Shown here: in pieces, positions 43,876-54,094 of the stretch
Layout of the letters: every line of letters begins with the position of its first letter
How positions within the stretch are numbered: the first letter of the stretch is position 1
From: Deltaproteobacteria bacterium
GTDB taxonomy: Bacteria > Desulfobacterota > Desulfarculia > Desulfarculales > Desulfarculaceae
Assembly (NCBI GenBank): GCA_020444165.1
Contig: JAHLLK010000006.1
Span: forward strand, 1-64,000
Length of the DNA: 64,000 nt
Reading direction: 5' to 3'
The notes under the pieces: model-generated
What the model saw: the letters and a program-made list of their open reading frames with translations, nothing else
What the model was told of the DNA's origin: nothing
Databases searched by the model: none
Made by a program: the position numbers and the translations under genes

Positions 43876-45120
43876 CTAGCGGGACAAACCCGAGGGGCCT
43901 TGCGGGCTCTCCCTGAGTTTCTTGGCGATATCCGGATAGAGTTTTTTCAGGCAATCCGGGCAGATGCCGTGGGAGAACTGGGCCTCGGAGTGCTCCTCGA
44001 TGTACTCCTCCACCTGCTGCCAATACCCCTGGTCGTCCCGTATCTTCTTGCACGAAGCGCAGATGGGCAAGAGCCCGGTGAGCTGCTTGAGGTTGTCCAG
44101 CGCGGCCTGCAACTTCTCGATGACCTGTTGGCGTTCGGCTTCGGCTATCTCCTTTTCCCTGATCTCCTTTTTCAGCCGCTTGTTGTGCAGGAAAAACAAC
44201 AGAGCCAACAACAGGATGGGCGACACCACCACCCCGAGCCACTTCAGGAACTCGCCCAGGCCAAGACCGTATGCATAGGGCGCGGAGATCCATTTGTTGC
44301 GGATGGCGCTCTGCGTCTGGGGGTCCATGGCCAAAATGGCCTTGTCGATGATGCTCACCAACTGGGGCCAATCCTGGCGCACCGCGAAGTGAAGCTGGTA
44401 ATTTCCCCAAGGGGTGGGGGCGGCGATCTTGAGGTTGGCCAGGCCGTATTGTTGGATCAGATAGACGGCGGCGGCCAAGTTCTCTATGCCCGCGTCCGCC
44501 CGGCCATAGGACACGGCCTCCAGGGCTTGCCGCGGCGTATCCACCGGGAGGAGGTTGTAGGGTATCCCCGCATCCCGCAGGAATTGCTCCGTGACCACCC
44601 GCTTGACCAAGGCGATTTTGCGCCCGTACAGATCGGGCAGGCCGCCCACAAAGGAAGCGTCGTTCCGGGTAACGATAATCAGGGGAAACGAAAGATAGGG
44701 AAGGGAAAAGTCCAGGTAGCTTTCCCGGTCGGGAGACTTGGCCGAGCAGGCGATCAGGTCCAATTTTTTCTGTTGGATCAGCTCCAAAACCCGCGGCCAG
44801 GGCGTGGGCGGCAGATAGGCAACCTTGACGCCCAACTTCCGCAAGATGTGGAAAATATAATCCGGACTGATTCCTTTTACCCGGCCTTGTTCGTCATAGT
44901 AATGAAAAGGCGGGAAAGCCAGCGGTCCGCCGACCCTGATAACCGGGTGGTTCCGCAGCCAGGCGGTTTCGGCGCTGGTCAACGAAAACGCGCGAAAAAT
45001 CCCGTCTGCCTGAAGCGTCCTTTCTTGCGCGTGCACCCAGCCCGGAGCCCAGGCGGCCGCCAACGCCAAGAGGGTCAAGCAGAATGACCGCCAGGCCAGC
45101 TTATGTGGTGATTTACCCAT
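43876..45120 (-). CDS. Periplasmic solute-binding sensor with Cys-rich cytoplasmic tail
   Basis: 414 residues. Signal peptide (about 1-31), a type II SBP_bac_3 amino-acid/glutamine-binding domain (about 50-290, RVGGPLAFPPFHYYDEQGRVKG), one membrane helix (about 305-325), a short coiled coil (KEIREKEIAEAERQQVIEKL) and a conserved tail LLPICASCKKIRDDQGYW...HGICPDC with four Cys that looks like a zinc site. The same tail ends many sensor proteins in Deltaproteobacteria. There is no kinase, GGDEF or other known output domain, so how it signals is unclear. Confidence 0.78.
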   Translation of the reverse strand: MGKSPHKLAWRSFCLTLLALAAAWAPGWVHAQERTLQADGIFRAFSLTSAETAWLRNHPVIRVGGPLAFPPFHYYDEQGRVKGISPDYIFHILRKLGVKVAYLPPTPWPRVLELIQQKKLDLIACSAKSPDRESYLDFSLPYLSFPLIIVTRNDASFVGGLPDLYGRKIALVKRVVTEQFLRDAGIPYNLLPVDTPRQALEAVSYGRADAGIENLAAAVYLIQQYGLANLKIAAPTPWGNYQLHFAVRQDWPQLVSIIDKAILAMDPQTQSAIRNKWISAPYAYGLGLGEFLKWLGVVVSPILLLALLFFLHNKRLKKEIREKEIAEAERQQVIEKLQAALDNLKQLTGLLPICASCKKIRDDQGYWQQVEEYIEEHSEAQFSHGICPDCLKKLYPDIAKKLRESPQGPSGLSR

Positions 45121-45960
45121 TTAGCCCTGAATCTTTCAACCTCCAGATGAAGTCGGGGCTGATTGCTTGGCGGCCCTGATCCGGGTTGCATGGAACCAAG
45201 CCGCGGGAATCGCGTTACTTTTTGGTTGGAGCCCTGCGGCGCGGTTCCCGGGGGCGTCAGCGGGCCCAGCCACCTAGCCCGGATATTTCATGGGGGCCGG
45301 GTGGCTACCTCGTCAAAAGACTGATTTAGCTAAAGTTTTAAACCAACGTTCTCCCATCTGGCGGGGCACGTTTTGTCACCTGAACCGGCACAGCCAGATG
45401 GCGGCCGGCAAGGCGACGGACAAGCGACAACCGAGAGGCGTAGCCAAAGCTACGCCCTGGTTGGAGCGAAGTCTGCAACGCAACCGGCGGGCAGCCAGCG
45501 GGCATCTGGCGCAGCCGGACGTCCGGTCTTCATGAAATATCCGGGCTGGCCTTGCTCAATGCCGGGCGTTGTCTGGTGGCCTTTTGCCGCTGAAATCACG
45601 CCAGAAAACTTTATCGCACATCGTCAAGGCATGGTAACCCGTGGCGGTTTCACAAGCAAGCAATCCTTGATGCACGCCAGCCGAGACCCGCTTCGGACCG
45701 GAAAAGATATGCCGGGAAAAAACCCGCGCCCCCTGACCGCTGGCTGGATAACCCCGCCAGGCGGCCTGGCCCCTCCGCCGTGGCCCGCCGGGTTGGTCGG
45801 CCCTCGAACGGTGTCCCGCGGCAAAACGAGACGCTCTCCCATCCCCTTTTCCCATCTTCGGAAAAGTTGGTGCTAGAATTTAGGGAAACCCTCGCCGCCG
45901 GGCCGGCCGCCAGCCGCGCCGGCCCGGCCCATGCACCCCCCTCCTCCGCGGGAGGCCCCC
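45121..45960. other. Gene-free stretch holding a MITE-like element
   Basis: No coding sequence supported. The 272-bp terminal-inverted-repeat element occupies 45276-45547; I see nothing definite in 45121-45275 or 45548-45945. Confidence 0.55.
45276..45547 (+). mobile_element. MITE-like element with perfect 17-bp terminal inverted repeats
   Basis: AGCCCGGATATTTCATG at 45276-45292 is the exact complement of 45531-45547. The interior (272 bp in all) has no transposase frame but includes a GGCGTAGC/GCTACGCC hairpin and CATCTGGCG repeats. No clear target duplication is visible. Probably a non-autonomous element mobilised by a transposase encoded elsewhere. Confidence 0.7.
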
Positions 45961-47223
45961 ATGGCTGATTTCAATCAAGAAGGCCTCATCTCCACCCTGC
46001 ACAACCTGTACGAAACCTTTGACCGTGCCGAGTACCTGGCCAAGCTGGAGCGGAAGTTGGAGAGCTACGCCGAGGAGATCAAGATCTGTCTCCTCCTGCC
46101 CTCCCTGTACTCCGAAATCCTGAACCCCGACGTGCTGGACCCCATCATCAAGCAAATCAATGAGGTGAAGTACCTGTACAAGGTGGTGGTGGCCCTGGGC
46201 GGCGCCCCGGAGGAGGCCCAATTCAAGGAGGCCCGGGAGTACTTCTACCAACTCAAGTGCACCGGCCGGGAGGTCAAGGTGGTGTGGGTGGAAGGCCCCC
46301 GCCTGCAGGCGATCTTCCAGGACATCGCCGCCCGCGAGATCCCCGTGGGGGTCAGCGGCAAGGGCCAATCGGTGTGGATCAGCCTGGGCTACATCTTCGC
46401 CCGCCTGGAGGCCGAGGTGGTGGCCCTGCACGACTGCGACATCGTGACCTACGACCGGACCATGCTGGGCCGGCTCATCGAGCCCGCGGCCAACCCCAAC
46501 AACGACTTCGAATTCTGCAAGGGCTATTACGCCCGCATCTCCCCCAGCGAACGGGCCATGAAGGGGCGGGTGACCCGGCTCTTCGTGGCGCCGTTCGTGG
46601 ACGCCATGAAGGAGCTGATGTACACCCGGGGCTACACCGACCTGGGCCGCTTCTTTTCCTACCACCGCACCTTCAACTACCCCCTGGCCGGCGAGTTCAG
46701 CTTCACCACCCGCCTGGGCCGGGGCATCAACATCGCCTATGACTGGGGCCTGGAGGTCTCCACCCTTTCCGAGGTGTACCACCGGGTCATCCCGCGCAAG
46801 ATCGCCCAGATCGACCTGGCTCCCAACTACGAGCACAAGCACCAGGACCTCTCGCCCGAGGACAAGAGCCGGGGCCTGCACCGCATGGTGGTGGATATCG
46901 CCAAGTTCTTTTTGTTCTACATGCGGGCCCACGGGGTGGCCCTGGACGACGCCCAAGTGGACATGATCCGCCACACCTACTACCAAAACTCCCTCAAGTT
47001 CGTGAAGGCTTACAGCGACGACGCCGACGTGAACGGCCTGAACTATGACCGCTACAAGGAAGAGATGACCGTGCGGCATTTCCGGGACTTCCTGGCCACC
47101 GCCTGGGAGCAGGTGCAAGACCAGACCGAGGGCACCCTGATCCCGGCCTGGAACCGGGTCATCTACTCCATCCCCGACATCTACCGCAAGATCCTGGAGG
47201 CGGTGGAGGCTGACAACTGTTGA
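45961..47223 (+). CDS. Glucosyl-3-phosphoglycerate synthase-like glycosyltransferase
   Basis: 420 residues from ATG 45961, with GGAGG five bases upstream. GT-A fold resembling GpgS/GT81: the metal-binding HDCDIVTYDR motif, RLIEPAANP, EFCKGYYAR and NYEHKHQDLSPED are typical. The known family makes glucosyl-3-phosphoglycerate from NDP-glucose and 3-phosphoglycerate, precursor of the compatible solute glucosylglycerate. A matching phosphatase is not in the window. Other small acceptors are possible. Confidence 0.8.
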   Translation: MADFNQEGLISTLHNLYETFDRAEYLAKLERKLESYAEEIKICLLLPSLYSEILNPDVLDPIIKQINEVKYLYKVVVALGGAPEEAQFKEAREYFYQLKCTGREVKVVWVEGPRLQAIFQDIAAREIPVGVSGKGQSVWISLGYIFARLEAEVVALHDCDIVTYDRTMLGRLIEPAANPNNDFEFCKGYYARISPSERAMKGRVTRLFVAPFVDAMKELMYTRGYTDLGRFFSYHRTFNYPLAGEFSFTTRLGRGINIAYDWGLEVSTLSEVYHRVIPRKIAQIDLAPNYEHKHQDLSPEDKSRGLHRMVVDIAKFFLFYMRAHGVALDDAQVDMIRHTYYQNSLKFVKAYSDDADVNGLNYDRYKEEMTVRHFRDFLATAWEQVQDQTEGTLIPAWNRVIYSIPDIYRKILEAVEADNC

Positions 47224-47522
47224 ACCACGGGCCGGCAGGCGCGGCCCCCAGCGCCCACCGCCGCCGGTCCGGTTCAGCCCAGCCGCCTTCCCGCCTACCG
47301 TCCACCCCCGACCCGGCCGAAGCCGAGAGGGGGTGGGCCTTTTGGCGCCCTTCACCAAACCGTAACCACTCCGAACTGGCTCCGTAACCTCTGCTTGCTA
47401 AGCCTCTGGGCAGCCCAAGGCGCGCCCGGCCCGGCTCCCCCCCCGGAACCAGGCCCGACGCTGCCCGGCCCTGACGACGCCCCCGGCGTCCCGCGCCACG
47501 TGACGGCCCCAAGGAGACGAGC

Positions 47523-48266
47523 ATGCTGAAACTCAGAGCGCTGACCATGGTCTACCCCAATGGATTCGTGGGGCTCCATCCGGTCACCCTGGAACTCGCC
47601 CGCGGGCAGTTCACGGTGCTCATCGGCCAGTCCGGGGCGGGGAAATCCACCCTGCTGCGCTGCCTGAACTACTTGAACCGCCCCACCGGCGGCAGCCTGG
47701 AGGTGGCGGGTCTGGGGCTGATCCAGCCCGGGCCGGTGCTCCGGGAGCACCGCCGCCGCACCGGCATCGTGTTCCAGCAGCACCAGCTCATCGGCCGCCA
47801 CACCGCGCTCGAAAACGTGTTGGTGGGGCGGCTGGGCCACCGGCGGCTTTGGGGCGGCCTCTTGCCCTTCCCCCCGGCCGAGGTGGAGTTGGCCCTGGAC
47901 TGCCTGGAGCGGGTGGGCCTGTTGGACAAGGCCCTGGAGCGGGTGGACCGGCTCTCCGGCGGCCAGCAGCAGAGGGTGGGCATCGCCCGGGCCCTGAGTC
48001 AACAGCCCGTCATCATGCTGGCCGACGAGCCGGTGGCCAGCCTGGACCCGGCTACCAGCCAGCGGGTGCTGGAGGTGTTGGCGGCCATCTGCCGGGAAGA
48101 CGGCATCACCGCGGTGGTCAGCCTGCACCAGATCGAGCTGGCCCGGCAGTTCGCCGACCGGGTCATCGGCCTGGCTGGCGGCCGGGTCACCTATGACGGC
48201 CCCCCGGAGGGCCTGGGCGAGGCCACTTTGCACGGCATCTACCACGGGGCTGACTTGGCCGCCTGA
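47523..48266 (+). CDS. ptxA: Phosphite/phosphonate ABC transporter ATPase
   Basis: 247 residues. Walker A GQSGAGKSTLLR, Q-loop FQQHQLIG, signature LSGGQQQRVGIARAL and Walker B VIMLADEP are all intact; PhnC/PtxA subfamily. It forms an importer with the binding protein and permease downstream. Named after PtxA because the fourth gene is a phosphite dehydrogenase, but PhnC is an equally close family name. Confidence 0.9.
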   Translation: MLKLRALTMVYPNGFVGLHPVTLELARGQFTVLIGQSGAGKSTLLRCLNYLNRPTGGSLEVAGLGLIQPGPVLREHRRRTGIVFQQHQLIGRHTALENVLVGRLGHRRLWGGLLPFPPAEVELALDCLERVGLLDKALERVDRLSGGQQQRVGIARALSQQPVIMLADEPVASLDPATSQRVLEVLAAICREDGITAVVSLHQIELARQFADRVIGLAGGRVTYDGPPEGLGEATLHGIYHGADLAA

Positions 48267-48285
48267 GCCGGCCCAGACCCCGTAA

Positions 48286-49194
<909 letters not shown>

Positions 49195-49207
49195 GGCAAC
49201 CGCTCGC

Positions 49208-50029
49208 ATGGAAATAACCGCGCGTACCCCGCCGAGCCGGAACCGGGAGCAAATGCTCAAAGCTTACCGGCGCGGTTGGCAACGTTCCGCGGGGCAGATG
49301 GCGGTGGCCGGAGCGGCCATCGTCATCTGCTCCTATTACGTGGGGCTGTTGGACCTGGAGCGGCTGTCGGAGGGCGTGCCTTCCATCGTCAGCCTGGGCC
49401 TGGAGTCCCTGCCCCCGGACTTTTCCAACGCCTTGGACTGGTTGGGGCCGCTGGTGGACACCCTGGCCATGAGCGTGGCCGGCACGGCCATGGCCGTGCT
49501 CCTGTCCCTGCCCCTGGCCATTCTGGCCGCCAAGAACACCAGCCCCCACCCGGCCGTGTACCACCTGGCCCGCTGGACCCTGAACGGGCTCCGGGCGGTG
49601 CCGGAGCTGATCCTGGGCATCATCTTCGTGGCCGCGGTGGGCTTCGGCTCCCTGCCCGGGGTGCTGGCCCTGGGCCTGCACAGCGTGGGCATGGTGGGCA
49701 AATTCTTCAGCGAGGCCATCGAGCACGTGGCTCCGGAGCCGGTGGAGGCGGTGCGCGCCGCCGGGGCCCGGCCCTCCCAGGTGATCCTGCACGGGGTCCT
49801 GCCCCAGGTGGTGCCCCAGATCATGGACGTGGCCATCTACCGCTGGGAATACAACTTCCGCGCCTCCACGGTCATGGGCATGGTGGGGGCCGGCGGCATC
49901 GGCTACGAGCTCATCGGCTCCTTACGGATCATGCAGTACCAGGAGGTCTCGGCCATCCTGTTGGTGATCCTGGTGATGGTCAGCCTGGTGGACGGCCTGG
50001 GAGCCTGGTTCCGGGCCCGGTTCAAATGA
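49208..50029 (+). CDS. ptxC: Phosphite/phosphonate ABC transporter permease
   Basis: 273 residues, PhnE/PtxC family, with about five to six membrane helices and the EAA-type loop SEAIEHVAPEPVEAVRAAGA that contacts the ATPase. It starts 13 bases after ptxB and precedes ptxD by 14 bases, so the four genes form one operon. Confidence 0.93.
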   Translation: MEITARTPPSRNREQMLKAYRRGWQRSAGQMAVAGAAIVICSYYVGLLDLERLSEGVPSIVSLGLESLPPDFSNALDWLGPLVDTLAMSVAGTAMAVLLSLPLAILAAKNTSPHPAVYHLARWTLNGLRAVPELILGIIFVAAVGFGSLPGVLALGLHSVGMVGKFFSEAIEHVAPEPVEAVRAAGARPSQVILHGVLPQVVPQIMDVAIYRWEYNFRASTVMGMVGAGGIGYELIGSLRIMQYQEVSAILLVILVMVSLVDGLGAWFRARFK

Positions 50030-50043
50030 GATAGGAGAGGGGT

Positions 50044-51069
50044 GTGAGCGAAGAATTTACCGTGGTGCTGACCCATTGGGTGCACCCCGAGGTAGTGGAG
50101 CTGTTGTCCGCGCGCTGCCGGGTGATCCCCAATGAGACGCGGGAGACCCTGGCCCGGGAGGATATCCTGGCCCGGGCGGCCGGAGCCCAGGCCCTCATGG
50201 TGTTCATGCCCGACACCATCGACGCCGAATTCCTGGCCGCCTGCCCCGGGCTCCGGATCGTGGCCGCGGCGCTGAAAGGCTATGACAACTTCGACGTCCC
50301 AGCCATCACCGCCCACGGGGCCTGGTTCACCATCGTGCCGGATCTCCTGACCATCCCCACCGCCGAGCTGGCCGTGGGCCTCTTGTTGGGCCTCACCCGC
50401 CATGTCCTGGCCGGGGACCGCCTGGTGCGCTCCGGGGCCTTCCAGGGCTGGCGGCCCCAACTTTATGGCACGGGGCTCACCGGCAAGACCCTGGGCATCC
50501 TGGGCCTGGGCCGAGTGGGCCAGACCCTGGCAGAGCGGCTCAGCGGGTTCCAGATGCGGGTGCTCTACCACGACGCCGTCCGCCAGCCCGTGGCCCAGGA
50601 GCAGCGTCTGGGCGTGAGCTACGCCGAGTTGGACCAGGTGCTGGCCGAGAGCGACTTCCTGGTGCCGCTGTTGCCCCTGACCCCGGCCACCCTGCACCTG
50701 ATCGGGCCCGCGGCCCTGACCCGGCTTAAGCCGGGGGCCTTTCTGATCAACGTCTGCCGGGGGAGCGTGGTGGATGAGGCCGCGGTGGCCGACGCCCTGG
50801 CCGCCGGGCGGCTGGCCGGTTACGCGGCCGACGTGTTCGAGCTGGAGGATTGGGCCCGGCCGGACCGCCCCCGGGGCCTGGAGCCCCGGCTCCTGGCCGA
50901 TCCCGGCCGCACCCTGTTCACCCCCCACCTGGGCTCGGCCGTGGACGAGGTGCGGCGGGAGATCGCCCTGGAAGCGGCCCGGAACATCCTGGATTTCCAG
51001 GAGGGACGGGAGCCCCGGGGCCGCATCAACGACCCCCGCGGCCAGGCCGGGGCGCGGGCCGCCTTCTGA
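50044..51069 (+). CDS. ptxD: Phosphite dehydrogenase
   Basis: 341 residues from GTG 50044 with GGAGAGG upstream. D-2-hydroxyacid dehydrogenase fold closely resembling Pseudomonas stutzeri PtxD: active-site ALKGYDNF (K78), CRGSVVDE (R239), [11 protein letters not shown] (E268) and TPHLGSAV (H295), with NAD site [10 protein letters not shown]. It oxidises phosphite to phosphate with NAD+. Together with ptxABC it lets the cell use phosphite as phosphorus source. Confidence 0.92.
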   Translation: MSEEFTVVLTHWVHPEVVELLSARCRVIPNETRETLAREDILARAAGAQALMVFMPDTIDAEFLAACPGLRIVAAALKGYDNFDVPAITAHGAWFTIVPDLLTIPTAELAVGLLLGLTRHVLAGDRLVRSGAFQGWRPQLYGTGLTGKTLGILGLGRVGQTLAERLSGFQMRVLYHDAVRQPVAQEQRLGVSYAELDQVLAESDFLVPLLPLTPATLHLIGPAALTRLKPGAFLINVCRGSVVDEAAVADALAAGRLAGYAADVFELEDWARPDRPRGLEPRLLADPGRTLFTPHLGSAVDEVRREIALEAARNILDFQEGREPRGRINDPRGQAGARAAF

Positions 51070-51102
51070 GCCGCCTGCCGGGCCCCGCTCCCCCCGCCTG
51101 AT

Positions 51103-52899
51103 TCAGGCTGCCGGCGCCACCCGGTTGCGGCCCTGCTCCTTGGCCGCGTACAGGGCCCGGTCGGCCCGCTGCACCAGGCCGGCGGCGTCCTCGCCCGGGG
51201 CCCACTGGGCCGCGCCCACCGAGATGGCGGCCCGCACCGCCTCCCCCGACCCCACCGGCAGCACCAGGGCCGCGAATTCCTGACGGAGGCGCTCGGCCAC
51301 CGCCACGGCGCTGGCCAGGTCCGCCCCCGGCAGGATCAGGGCCATCTCGTCCCCGCCATGCCGGCAGGCCGCGTCGCTCTCCCGGGCCGAACGCCTGAGG
51401 AGGGCGGCCAGCCGGTTCAGCACCAGGTCGCCGGCCGGGTGGCCATAGGTGTCGTTGAAGCCCTTGAACCCGTCCACGTCCAAAACCAAGAGGGACAGGG
51501 GCCGCCCGGTTTCGCGGGCCTGGTTCACCTCGTCGGCCAGGCGGCGGTGGAAATAGCGCAGGTTGTAGAGGCCGGTGAGACCGTCGGTGAGGCTGGCCTG
51601 CTGGTAATGGGCCTTGGAGCGGGCCAGGGCTTCCTTTTCCCGGCGGAGCCGCCGGATGTGGTCGCCCAGGGCAAAGGACAGGAGCACCGACTCCAGGGCC
51701 GCGCCCAGGGTCATGCCCAGGCCGCCGGACAGGCGCCAGTCCACCACGCCCAGGTCCTTGAGCACGAAATACACCACCCCCAACAGCAGCATGGTCCAGG
51801 CCAGGAGGAAGTAGCGGGCCGGGCGGAAGCCCTGGCGCCAGCGGACCGCCCCGGCGGCCAGGCCGGTCAGGGGCCCCAGCACCCCGGCCACCTGGGCCAG
51901 GTGATTGGCCCAGTAATAGTACTCCGCCAGGGCCAGGGCGCCGATCATGACGCCCAAGGCCTGGGCCGCGGTCAGCATCCAGTGCAGGCGCGGCGTGGCC
52001 GACCGGGTGCCCAGGAAGGCCTTGGCAAAGCTGGTGGCCGTGAACACCAGGCTCCCCACCAGGAAGCCCAGCCAGCGGTAGACGTTCAGGTCCGCCGGGG
52101 AGATGAGCACCCGGTGAAACCCGTTGAACATGAACAGGTAGACCAGGATGTTGCCGATGTAGACCACGTACCGCATGTAGAGGGGGTCGCGCAGGGAGAG
52201 AAAAAGGAAGAAATTGTAGCTGGTCATGGCCAGGATGACCCCGAACAGGAGGCCGTAGGCCAGCGAATCAGCCTGGTTGGCTTGGCGGAAGGCCTCGGGG
52301 GACCACAGGGACAGGGGCACGGTGCGGGCGGCGTGGCCGGCCAGGCGGAGGTAGAAGGTCGCTTCCCCGCCCGGGGCCGGGGGTAGCGGGAAAACCTGGG
52401 CCCGGTGCACCAACTGGCCCTGGGCCAGGGGCGACACGGCCCCGCTCCGGAGCACCCGCCAGCCGCCCGGGGCCGCGGGGTCGGGCAGGTACAGGGCCAC
52501 CTGGTCCACCGTGGCGGTGTCCACCTCCAACAGCCGGGGCTCGCCGCGGTCCGGAGGGCCGGCCTGCGGGGCGAGGGTGCAGCGGAGCCACAAAACCTGG
52601 CCCGGACGCACCCGCACCAGGGGCCGGACGAGGGGCCGGAACTCCGCCTCCGGCCCGGGGGGGACGGCTTCCCGGCCGGGCGCCCACCCCCCCGGTGTCG
52701 TCCAGGCGGAAAGATAAGGCGTCAGGTCATAGTGGCCGGGCTCCGGCCGGGGGGCGAGAATCGGCCCCGCCGGGGCGGCCCCGGCCCCGGCCGCGCCGGG
52801 CGCGAAGGTACCGGCCCAGAAGAGGAGGCCCCAGAGCAGCACCGCCAGGACGCCCGCCGCCCTGGCATTTCCCCGGAATTTGCGCCGGCTCCCGCCCAT
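51103..52899 (-). CDS. Diguanylate cyclase with 7TMR-DISM sensor
   Basis: 598 residues. Signal peptide, extracellular 7TMR-DISM extracellular domain 2-like region (about 50-205), seven membrane helices (about 215-400), short coiled coil and a GGDEF domain. The active-site motif is GGDEM (515-519), a functional variant. It makes c-di-GMP in response to a periplasmic signal. It starts nine bases from the stop of the upstream exchanger, so the two are co-transcribed. Confidence 0.9.
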   Translation of the reverse strand: MGGSRRKFRGNARAAGVLAVLLWGLLFWAGTFAPGAAGAGAAPAGPILAPRPEPGHYDLTPYLSAWTTPGGWAPGREAVPPGPEAEFRPLVRPLVRVRPGQVLWLRCTLAPQAGPPDRGEPRLLEVDTATVDQVALYLPDPAAPGGWRVLRSGAVSPLAQGQLVHRAQVFPLPPAPGGEATFYLRLAGHAARTVPLSLWSPEAFRQANQADSLAYGLLFGVILAMTSYNFFLFLSLRDPLYMRYVVYIGNILVYLFMFNGFHRVLISPADLNVYRWLGFLVGSLVFTATSFAKAFLGTRSATPRLHWMLTAAQALGVMIGALALAEYYYWANHLAQVAGVLGPLTGLAAGAVRWRQGFRPARYFLLAWTMLLLGVVYFVLKDLGVVDWRLSGGLGMTLGAALESVLLSFALGDHIRRLRREKEALARSKAHYQQASLTDGLTGLYNLRYFHRRLADEVNQARETGRPLSLLVLDVDGFKGFNDTYGHPAGDLVLNRLAALLRRSARESDAACRHGGDEMALILPGADLASAVAVAERLRQEFAALVLPVGSGEAVRAAISVGAAQWAPGEDAAGLVQRADRALYAAKEQGRNRVAPAA

Positions 52900-52908
52900 G
52901 CCTCCCGC

Positions 52909-53847
52909 CTAGAACAGATAAGCCAGGTAGCCCCCGTAGGCCACCAGGAGAAACAGGCCCTCGGCCCGATTGAGCCGCCAGCCGGTAATGAGGAACGGCA
53001 AGAGGAGCACCGCCGCGCCCAGCATGATCCACACGTCGGAGCGGGCCATCGCCGGGTCCACCGGCAGAGGCCGGACCAGCGCCGCAGTGCCCAGGATGCC
53101 CAGGAGGTTGAAAATGTTGCTGCCCACCACGTTGCCCACGGCCACGTCGGCCTGATGGCGCCAGGCCGCCACCAGGCTGGTGGCCAGTTCCGGCAGGGAG
53201 GTGCCCACCGCCACCAGGGAAAGCCCGATCACCGCCTCGGACACCCCGGCCGCCCGGGCCAGGCTGGTGGCCCCGAGCAAAAGGGCCTTGGAGCCCCCCA
53301 CCAGGGCCGCCAACCCCAGGGCGGTCCAGAACAGGTTGCCCCAAAGACTGGGCCGGGGGGCCAGGACGGCGCCCTCCAGGGCCTCCGGGGCCAGTTGGGG
53401 CCCCTGCCGGCGGTCGTGCCACCAGGTAAAGCCCAGGAACCCGGCCAGGGCCACCAGCATCACCCCGCCGGCCCCGCGTCCCAACCAGCCGGTCTGGGCC
53501 AAGAGAGCCACCCCCAGGCTGGCCGCCACCATCACCGTGCCGTCCCGCCACACCACCACCGGGCGGGCGGCCAGGGGCCGGATCAGGGCCGTGGTGCCCA
53601 GGATCAGGAGGATGTTGGCGATGTTGCTGCCCAGCACGTTGCCCAGGGCGATGTCGGGCTGCCCGCCCAGGGAGGCCTGCACGCTCACCACCAGCTCCGG
53701 GGCCGAAGTGCCCATGGCCACCAGGGTTAGCCCCACCAGGCCGGCTGACACCCCCCAGCGCTGGGCCAGAGCCACCGCTCCCCGCACCAGGGCCTCTCCT
53801 CCGCCGAACAACAGCACCAGCCCGGCCAGCACCCACAGATAGTCCAC
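52909..53847 (-). CDS. Calcium/sodium antiporter, CaCA family (YrbG-like)
   Basis: 312 residues from GTG 53847, with GGAGGT just upstream; the frame is open further but that part is non-coding. Two inverted five-helix repeats each with the alpha-repeat ion site, GTSAPELVVS and GTSLPELATS, plus GNVLGSNIANI. It exchanges Ca2+ or K+ for Na+ or H+ across the inner membrane. Confidence 0.92.
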   Translation of the reverse strand: MDYLWVLAGLVLLFGGGEALVRGAVALAQRWGVSAGLVGLTLVAMGTSAPELVVSVQASLGGQPDIALGNVLGSNIANILLILGTTALIRPLAARPVVVWRDGTVMVAASLGVALLAQTGWLGRGAGGVMLVALAGFLGFTWWHDRRQGPQLAPEALEGAVLAPRPSLWGNLFWTALGLAALVGGSKALLLGATSLARAAGVSEAVIGLSLVAVGTSLPELATSLVAAWRHQADVAVGNVVGSNIFNLLGILGTAALVRPLPVDPAMARSDVWIMLGAAVLLLPFLITGWRLNRAEGLFLLVAYGGYLAYLF

Positions 53848-54094
53848 CCTTACCTCCGGGCCAGGGGTTGCCTTCGCCCAAATCCGCTTCCGCTGGAGAA
53901 AACGATTTCTCGTGCCGCAAAGCCTATCACGAAGCCTTCGGTTAGGCTTGTGCCGATTGCCCCAGGTTGGCCGGCCCGATTGGGCCAGACAGCCACGGGG
54001 ATTCCCCGTTATAATTTCTTTTAGTAATTGATGTTTCATGCCATGGGCCGCGGGCGAGAGTCTGGTTTCGCGGCGCCGTGGGAAGGAAAGCTTT

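Noticed and set aside
45373..45876. Possible gene across the MITE-like element
   Set aside because: It starts within the terminal-inverted-repeat element, has no domain and no ribosome binding site.
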